From NCBI GenBank assembly GCA_023301645.1, contig JALZUH010000213.1, forward strand, positions 1 to 11,707: a stretch of 11,707 bases of DNA, read 5' to 3'. Source of the stretch: Akkermansiaceae bacterium (GTDB lineage Bacteria > Verrucomicrobiota > Verrucomicrobiia > Verrucomicrobiales > Akkermansiaceae). How positions within the stretch are numbered: the first letter of the stretch is position 1; each line of letters begins with the position of its first letter. The notes under the pieces are model-generated. The model had not been told where the DNA came from. It did not search any database and saw nothing but the letters and a program-made list of their open reading frames with translations. Position numbers and translations under genes: made by a program. Positions 7,243-11,707 of this stretch are shown here, one piece after another.

Positions 7243-7782
7243 TTAGAAATTAAGCCGCACAGACCAGCCCTTTTTCTGGTAACTGATACGGTTGGCAGAG
7301 AAGGTATTGCGCGAATAGGCCTTCCCCGAAGAAGGTTGATAAAAACTCTGCTGACTATTCCGCCTTGAGCCAAAGCTATAATGGCGCTGGTAGCCAGAGC
7401 TCCCATAACTACCGAAATAAGAAGGGTTATACCAAGAGCTGTATCTTCGATGATTCGAATACCTCGAATAGCTCGATCTATACCCACTACTACTCAGAGC
7501 TTTATTACGAGTCGTTCTCTTACCACCTCCATGCAGGGCAAAAAGAGCCTCAGTCTCATAGGAAACCTTATCTAAACGCCCCTCAGACTCAGCTGTCCCA
7601 GCCCCATTCGAGGTATGTCGAGCCGCTGCTACTGAGCTGGCCTCCACTATCTTCACAACATCGCCCGCAGCACTATACCAAACCTCAGATTGAGCCTTTT
7701 CGGCTGGCAGCGACTGATTGGAAGTCACCATTATCACCAGTGCTATAGAGATCTTCGCGGTAAGAGTAGAATCCTGAGCCAT
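7243..7782 (-). CDS. Exported Tyr/Ser/Arg-rich low-complexity protein, unknown function
   Basis: Not a family I recognise. From the chosen ATG (7782) it has 179 residues: a signal-peptide-like N-terminus (K10 followed by ISIALVIMV, 11-19, with a probable cleavage near SLPA27), a short polar segment with VWYSAAGDVVKIVE (34-47), then a striking region from about 100 to 170 built from Tyr, Ser, Gly, Arg, Asn and Gln with many S-Y, G-Y and R-Y steps (12 tyrosines, at least nine arginines). It ends GWSVRLNF. The frame continues upstream to an ATG at 7803, but a near-consensus promoter lies across that start and places the transcript's 5' end on the ATG at 7782. That promoter also favours this strand over the overlapping plus-strand frames. 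The high-serine composition could inflate an unreal frame, so some doubt remains. Confidence 0.65.
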   Translation of the reverse strand: MAQDSTLTAKISIALVIMVTSNQSLPAEKAQSEVWYSAAGDVVKIVEASSVAAARHTSNGAGTAESEGRLDKVSYETEALFALHGGGKRTTRNKALSSSGYRSSYSRYSNHRRYSSWYNPSYFGSYGSSGYQRHYSFGSRRNSQQSFYQPSSGKAYSRNTFSANRISYQKKGWSVRLNF

Positions 7783-7816
7783 AGTGACATTATAAGGGCT
7801 CATTATAGCTAGTCAA
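7782..7816 (-). promoter_or_regulatory. Near-consensus sigma70 promoter giving a leaderless mRNA
   Basis: On the minus strand TTGACT (7816-7811), a 16-base spacer and a perfect TATAAT (7794-7789) are followed by six bases and then the ATG at 7782. The usual start point falls on the A of that ATG. A second TATAAT (7804-7799) lies inside the spacer but only 6 bases from the -35. The promoter sits in the gap that the gene shares with the divergent TrmA-family gene, for which I find no equally clear promoter. Confidence 0.75.
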
Positions 7817-7892
7817 AGAGCATCGATAGAAAAAATCACTCTACAGCAGTATTTAGCATTTTGTTTTTGGTCAATGGAACCTACACGAAGGC

Positions 7893-9236
7893 ATGCGCCA
7901 GCCTAAGAAGTTCAATCCACACCCCTTCGCCTACCATCAGGAAATCGAAGTTGAGATCACTGCACTCAGTAATCTAGGAGTCGGAATCGCACGAGTGCAG
8001 CTCGACACAGCTGCCACTGAAAAGCCCAAGGTATCACTCCCTGGCATGAAGAAGCCCAAAGCCCAAAGTGCCCAGCTAGAAGAATCCGCAGAGTCAGACA
8101 ATGGAGAAGAAATCGACAAAGGCTGGGTCGTATTTGTCCCTCACACCCTTCCAGGCGAAAAGGTCCTCACCCGCATCTACAGAAATGACAAGAACCACAG
8201 CCAAGGAGACTTTGTCGAAGTCATCACCCCTTCGCCTGACCGCGTCACCCCACAGTGCGAGCTCTTCACTAAGTGCGGCGGCTGCCAATACCAGCACTTT
8301 GCCTATGACAAGCAACTCGTCTGGAAAACAAGACAAGTCGAAGAACTCCTAGAGCACATGGCAGGAGTAGAAACAGAAGTTTCACCAGCCATCGCCTCGC
8401 CTAAAGAATGGGGCTACCGCTCCAAGATCACACCACACTTTAAAAAACCCCGTGACGGTAAGATCGAGTCCATCGGTTTCCTGCTAGCAGGTCAGCGCAG
8501 CAAGCTCGTAGATGTCACCCACTGTGCCATCGCCATGGATGAGATCAACGACGCCCTGCCAGCCGTCCGCGAAGAAGCCAGAGCAAATACAGGCCGTTAC
8601 AAAAGAGACGCATCCCTACTCATCAGAGCCACTGAAGGACGAGTAGAAACCAATCACAAAAACACCATCAGCGAGACCGTGCGCACTGATAACGGCGACG
8701 TTAAGTTCCGCTTCCTCGCTGGTGACTTCTTCCAGAACAATCCCTTCATCCTCCCAGCCTTCACTGGCTATGTAGCTGATCAAGCCTCATCAGGAGGTGC
8801 GAAATACCTCGTAGACGCCTACTGTGGCTCTGGGCTATTCTCACTCTGCCTGGCGCACAAGTTCGACACGGTAGCAGGTGTAGAAGTCTCAGAAACAGCC
8901 GCCGAATGGGCGAGTAAGAATGCCGAGCTCAATGGCATTACCAACACCACCTTCCTTGCCTCCAGTGCCGAAGCTATATTTGGTGACATCAGCTTCCCAG
9001 CTGAAGAAACCGCAGTTGTCATCGACCCACCGCGCAAAGGCTGTAACCAAGAATTTCTTGATCAACTCTTCGAATTCGCCCCTAGTAAAGTCGTCTACGT
9101 TTCCTGCAATCCAGCCACTCAGATGCGCGACCTGAAGGAATTCCTCACCGCCGGCTACAAGCTCACCGCCGTGCAGCCATTTGACCTCTTCCCACAGACC
9201 AGACACCTAGAGTGTGTGATCGTGCTTGAGAAATAA
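7893..9236 (+). CDS. TrmA/RumA-family RNA uracil-C5 methyltransferase (RlmD-like)
   Basis: SAM-dependent 5-methyluridine synthase acting on 23S rRNA (as RlmC, RlmD or RlmCD) or tRNA; the exact uridine cannot be told. The N-terminal TRAM RNA-binding domain (about 15-112) carries a polar, charged insertion near residues 36-76. The iron-sulfur cysteines are C122, C128, C131 (CELFTKCGGC) and C211 (THCAIA). The SAM domain shows FFQNN (279-283), DAYCGSGLFSL (308-318), VEVSETAAEWA (330-340) and VIDPPRKG (376-383). The catalytic nucleophile is C405 in VSCNPAT and the general base is E440 in RHLECVIVL. All are intact, and 447 residues is usual for the family. The ATG at 7893 starts the conserved TRAM region; a GAAGG lies only one base from it, too close for a normal Shine-Dalgarno. 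The gene is transcribed divergently from the Tyr-rich protein and has no terminator with a T run after its stop. Confidence 0.93.
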   Translation: MRQPKKFNPHPFAYHQEIEVEITALSNLGVGIARVQLDTAATEKPKVSLPGMKKPKAQSAQLEESAESDNGEEIDKGWVVFVPHTLPGEKVLTRIYRNDKNHSQGDFVEVITPSPDRVTPQCELFTKCGGCQYQHFAYDKQLVWKTRQVEELLEHMAGVETEVSPAIASPKEWGYRSKITPHFKKPRDGKIESIGFLLAGQRSKLVDVTHCAIAMDEINDALPAVREEARANTGRYKRDASLLIRATEGRVETNHKNTISETVRTDNGDVKFRFLAGDFFQNNPFILPAFTGYVADQASSGGAKYLVDAYCGSGLFSLCLAHKFDTVAGVEVSETAAEWASKNAELNGITNTTFLASSAEAIFGDISFPAEETAVVIDPPRKGCNQEFLDQLFEFAPSKVVYVSCNPATQMRDLKEFLTAGYKLTAVQPFDLFPQTRHLECVIVLEK

Positions 9237-9408
9237 GACAGGCAGAGAACACAGCCAGATAGCGAACAAGTCTAAGAACATAGACTGTAGACCATCCAGT
9301 GAGCCGTCACGAGCCTGCTACGCTTACAGCCCTAATTTCCCCCTAATTTCCCCCTATCCTTAGTCCGTAGCCTCGGACCGCCATTTCGGATCATCGATTA
9401 AGGTTTTA
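9237..9408. other. Intergenic stretch after the TrmA-family gene
   Basis: No gene seen. AGTCTA (9269-9274) and TAGACT (9281-9286) form a 6-bp stem with a 6-base loop 32 bases past the stop, but no T run follows. GTCCG (9363-9367) and CGGAC (9374-9378) form a second, weaker hairpin. An 11-bp tandem repeat at 9330-9360 is listed separately. Together with the G4 motif these make a structured 3' region between the plus-strand gene and the convergent minus-strand small gene. Confidence 0.4.
9330..9360. repeat. 11-bp tandem repeat, two full copies and a partial third
   Basis: CCCTAATTTCC occurs at 9330-9340 and 9341-9351 without change, followed by CCCTATCCT at 9352-9360, which shares the first five bases. 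The minus strand therefore has three G runs separated by AAATTA. This is a short repeat of unknown function, possibly slippage. Confidence 0.8.
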
Positions 9409-9432
9409 CCCACCCGAATCTCCCCCCTTCCC
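9409..9432 (-). other. G-quadruplex-capable motif directly after a small gene's stop codon
   Basis: The minus strand reads GGG-AA-GGGGGG-AGATTC-GGG-T-GGG from 9432 to 9409. It fits the usual four-run G4 pattern with loops of 2, 6 and 1 bases. It begins at the base after the TAA stop (9435-9433) of the small minus-strand gene, so it would be in that gene's mRNA 3' end. Folding is inferred from pattern only. Confidence 0.6.
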
Positions 9433-9630
9433 TTAGCTACGTCCAGCTCTAGGGGCTCTAGCTCTCATACCAGCACTGCGAGATACGCGAGCAAGTGGCA
9501 GCTCAAGCTGAGTCCACTGTATGGGCTTTAAATACGGGTCAGGCTTACCCAAGACAGCGCAAGAAGCGCGGTGGAGATTGACCTTAACCATGTCGATAAC
9601 TGCGTGGGAACGTTGAATCATTTCACTCAT
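9433..9630 (-). CDS. Possible 65-residue basic protein, unknown
   Basis: Unrecognised. The frame starts MSEMIQRSHAVIDMVKVNLH and ends with an Arg-rich tail (RVSRSAGMRARAPRAGRS). Codon choice (AAG, GAC, CTC, GTC, GCT, CGC) is like the neighbouring genes, with no shadow-gene look, and nothing else occupies the strand. The open frame extends back to a TTG at 9723 that overlaps the parC stop by 11 bases; I prefer the ATG at 9630 because a TTGACT/CACATT promoter-like pair places a transcript start exactly there and because the upstream codons overlap an operator-like repeat. The basic tail would suit nucleic acid binding, but that is a guess. It lies 82 bases downstream of parC in the same direction. 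A spurious frame is possible. Confidence 0.45.
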   Translation of the reverse strand: MSEMIQRSHAVIDMVKVNLHRASCAVLGKPDPYLKPIQWTQLELPLARVSRSAGMRARAPRAGRS

Positions 9631-9665
9631 GCAGGTAATGTGAATAACCTGCGAGCAAAAGTCAA
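9631..9665 (-). promoter_or_regulatory. Putative leaderless promoter of the small gene
   Basis: On the minus strand TTGACT (9665-9660), a 17-base spacer and CACATT (9642-9637) lie six bases before the ATG at 9630. The -10 box is weak (A2, A4 and T6 match) but the spacing is the same as in the near-consensus promoter at 7782-7816. Confidence 0.4.
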
Positions 9666-9666
9666 G

Positions 9667-9690
9667 TGAACAGTGTTCATGAACAGTGTT
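9667..9690. repeat. Operator-like tandem and palindromic repeat beside parC
   Basis: TGAACAGTGTT occurs at 9667-9677 and again at 9680-9690, a 13-bp period. At the junction lies the perfect 12-bp palindrome TGTTCATGAACA (9674-9685), and the whole 22-base core is palindromic except for one symmetric pair. It abuts the -35-like TTGACT (9665-9660) of the small gene, where an activator or repressor site would be expected. On the plus strand it is followed by TTTTTT (9689-9694), so an imperfect terminator for plus-strand transcription is the other reading. Confidence 0.6.
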
Positions 9691-9712
9691 TTTTATCAAT
9701 TCCTTCGTGAGG

Positions 9713-11707
9713 CTACTCCTCAAGACCTAATTCTGGATCTGGCTTAGGAGCCCTCACTACACGGTCGACAGCGTGCTTAGTCACTAGATTACCCTTCACG
9801 CCACGCCCCTTAACGGCGAGCTCACCAAAGCAAAAGAGACGCGTCATATTACGCAGTCTCAACACCGGCTTCATGTGAACAACGACACTATTAGCTGAGC
9901 TGAGCTCCTCTGTAGCATGGATTGAGAAGTGTAAAATTCGAGAACCCTTCGTCCCGCTGGTCAGGTCATACTCCTTATCGCGAGTCACCCCACCGATGAG
10001 GAAGCGCTTCGCATACAGAGGCCCTTGGCGACCATCACGATAAATGACAGAATAAATATGCTTCTCGTTCTTGCGGAAGATACCCAGATGCAGCGGGCTC
10101 TTACCCACAAATGACTTGTCGGAGATCTTCGAGATTTTCATCTTACCATCACTAGCAATGACGATGATATCATCGATCTGCGAGCACTTCTCAATGCTCT
10201 CCTCCTTCTTCAGACCCCAGCCTGCGAAGCCATTCTTACGATCCACGTAGAGTGTTTCATTAGCAGCGACCACCTTGGTGCGATTGACTACACCGAAGCT
10301 CGTCACCACTGTCTTACGCTCGCGACCCTTACCGTATTTTTTGATCAGGTTTTTGAAATACGCCACGGCGAATTTCGTCAGGTTGCGAAGATGCTTCTCC
10401 ACACCCTCAATGTCCGACTCCAGACCATTGATGATCTCATCCGCCTTAAAGGCATCAAACTTAGAAATTCGCTTAATCTTAATCTCAGTGAGGCGCACGA
10501 TATCCTCCTCAGTCACCTCACGCTTGAGCTTCTTCTTAAATGGCTCCAGCCCCTTATCAATCGCCTCGATGACCGCCTCCCACGTCTCGCACTCCTCGAT
10601 GTCACGGTAGATCCTATTCTCAATGAATATCTTCTCCAGCGAGCTAAAGTGCCACTTCTCCATCAGCTCACCGAGCTTAATCTCAAGTTCGAGCTTTAGC
10701 AGGCTCTTCGTCTGAGTCGCACTAGCATGAAGCATAGCATTCACGCCTAGGAAGCGTGGCTTACCCTCAGAAATCACACAGCCATTAGGCGAGATAGACA
10801 CCTCACAGTCGGTGAAAGCATAGAGCGAATCACGCGCCATTTCAGCATCACTTCCCGCAGGGAGATGCACAATAATATCTGCCTCAGCGGCTGTATTATC
10901 CTCAATTTTAGAAATCTTAATTTTGCCCTTCTCGTTAGCAGCCACGATGTTGTCCATCAAGCTACCTGTCGTCACCCCATAGGGAACCTCACGAATGCGC
11001 AGGATACGCTTCTTCTCGATCTCGATCTTGGCACGCACACGAATCTTACCGCCACGAAGACCATCATTATAATTACTCGCATCCATGATCCCCCCTGTAG
11101 GGAAATCTGGCAGCAGATCAAAGGGCTCATTACGAAGCGAGCAAATACACGCCTCAAGCAGCTCGATAAAGTTATGCGGCAGCATCTTACATGCTAATCC
11201 CACCGCAATACCCTCTACACCCTGAGCGAGTAAAAGAGGGAACTTCAAAGGCAGCGTGACTGGTTCCTTATTACGGCCATCATAGCTACGTGACCACTCC
11301 GTCGTCTTCGGATTAAATGCCACCTCAAGGGCAAAGGGAGTTAAGCGCGCCTCAATGTATCGAGGAGCAGCAGACTTATCTCCAGTGAGCACATTTCCCC
11401 AGTTACCCTGAGTATCGATGAGTAATTCCTTCTGACCGAGCTGCACCATCGCATCACCGATCGAGGTATCGCCGTGTGGGTGATACTTCATGGTGTTACC
11501 CACCACATTAGCCACCTTATTATAGCGCCCGTCCTCTAGCTCCTTCATTGAGTGGAGAATCCTCCGCTGCACTGGCTTTAGTCCGTCGCCGAGATGAGGC
11601 ACGGCACGCTCCATGATCACATAGGAAGCATACTCGAGGAAATAATCTGAATACATCCCCCGCAAGCTCGCCTGATCATGCACGATCTCATCATCATCCT
11701 CAGTAGG
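9713..11707 (-). CDS. parC: Type II topoisomerase subunit A, ParC-like (5' end cut by window edge)
   Basis: Breakage-reunion subunit of a type II topoisomerase; with ParE it decatenates daughter chromosomes. The frame is open to the window edge: eight codons rich in acidic residues (PTEDDDEI) precede the GTG at 11683, so the true start lies outside. Numbering from that GTG, LKPVQRRILHSM (35-46) and YHPHGDTSIGDAM (67-79) mark the winged-helix domain, and RYIEARLTPFA holds the catalytic Y109 (codon 11359-11357). The residue at the quinolone-pocket serine (S83 in E. coli GyrA) is T73, which some wild-type gyrases also have. TQGNWGNVLTGDKSAAPRYIEARL, FNPKTTEW, SYDGRNKEPVTLPLKFPLLLAQG and the following IAVGLACKMLPHNF block resemble Bacteroidetes-type ParC. 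The coiled-coil region spans about 330-455. The C-terminal domain of about 200 residues is short, and the QRRGGKG GyrA box is absent, which favours topoisomerase IV over gyrase. GyrA-like naming remains possible. Confidence 0.92.
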   Translation of the reverse strand, partial: PTEDDDEIVHDQASLRGMYSDYFLEYASYVIMERAVPHLGDGLKPVQRRILHSMKELEDGRYNKVANVVGNTMKYHPHGDTSIGDAMVQLGQKELLIDTQGNWGNVLTGDKSAAPRYIEARLTPFALEVAFNPKTTEWSRSYDGRNKEPVTLPLKFPLLLAQGVEGIAVGLACKMLPHNFIELLEACICSLRNEPFDLLPDFPTGGIMDASNYNDGLRGGKIRVRAKIEIEKKRILRIREVPYGVTTGSLMDNIVAANEKGKIKISKIEDNTAAEADIIVHLPAGSDAEMARDSLYAFTDCEVSISPNGCVISEGKPRFLGVNAMLHASATQTKSLLKLELEIKLGELMEKWHFSSLEKIFIENRIYRDIEECETWEAVIEAIDKGLEPFKKKLKREVTEEDIVRLTEIKIKRISKFDAFKADEIINGLESDIEGVEKHLRNLTKFAVAYFKNLIKKYGKGRERKTVVTSFGVVNRTKVVAANETLYVDRKNGFAGWGLKKEESIEKCSQIDDIIVIASDGKMKISKISDKSFVGKSPLHLGIFRKNEKHIYSVIYRDGRQGPLYAKRFLIGGVTRDKEYDLTSGTKGSRILHFSIHATEELSSANSVVVHMKPVLRLRNMTRLFCFGELAVKGRGVKGNLVTKHAVDRVVRAPKPDPELGLEE

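Noticed and set aside
7365..7748. 127-residue plus-strand frame and a nested 64-residue frame opposite the Tyr-rich gene
   Set aside because: Composition follows the serine/arginine codons of the other strand; no promoter, signal peptide or recognisable motif, while the minus strand has all three signs.
10275..11197. Three plus-strand frames of 102 to 111 residues inside parC
   Set aside because: They lie opposite highly conserved ParC sequence and have no independent support.
1..11707. CRISPR array, tRNA, rRNA, insertion sequence or phage genes
   Set aside because: No repeated spacer array, clover-leaf sequence, transposase or phage protein was seen. Absence is by eye only; tRNAscan and an IS search would settle it.

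Overview
The window looks like part of a chromosome from a Verrucomicrobiota bacterium, perhaps one of the marine Verrucomicrobiales. This is inferred from the style of the proteins: a long exported protein ending in Calx-beta-like, Ig-like and LamG-like modules, a topoisomerase IV-type ParC of the Bacteroidetes/Verrucomicrobia kind, and a stand-alone homologue of the C-terminal methyltransferase domain of OvoA. The placement is a judgement from protein character, not a phylogeny. The GC content is moderate, most starts lack a well-placed Shine-Dalgarno sequence, and no phage, IS, CRISPR, tRNA or rRNA sequence was seen.

Layout. On the minus strand at the left are the 5' part of uvrA (cut by the window edge), an exported N-acetylmuramoyl-L-alanine amidase, and a roughly 970-residue exported SGNH/LamG protein. 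A 170-base divergent gap follows. On the plus strand come the OvoA-C-like methyltransferase, a 270-base gap with a sigma70-like promoter, a membrane acyl desaturase with an unusual helical tail, a strong 18-bp terminator and a small lipoprotein. The lipoprotein converges on a Tyr/Ser/Arg-rich exported protein on the minus strand, which is divergent from a TrmA/RumA-family RNA uracil methyltransferase on the plus strand. The right part holds a G-quadruplex-capable motif, a probable 65-codon gene and parC, both genes on the minus strand; parC is cut at its 5' end by the window edge.

The genes do not form one pathway. They are mostly single-gene units for DNA repair (uvrA), chromosome decatenation (parC), rRNA/tRNA modification (trmA family), the cell envelope (amidase, desaturase, lipoprotein, two exported proteins) and probably thiol-histidine metabolism (methyltransferase). 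I see no convincing novel multi-gene system. The most interesting signals are regulatory. At least two and perhaps three minus-strand genes have a -10-like hexamer 6-7 bases from the ATG, which predicts leaderless mRNAs. A 13-bp tandem repeat with a perfect 12-bp palindrome abuts the -35-like box of the small gene next to parC. A G4 motif begins directly after that small gene's stop codon. The stand-alone OvoA-C-like enzyme is the most interesting protein.
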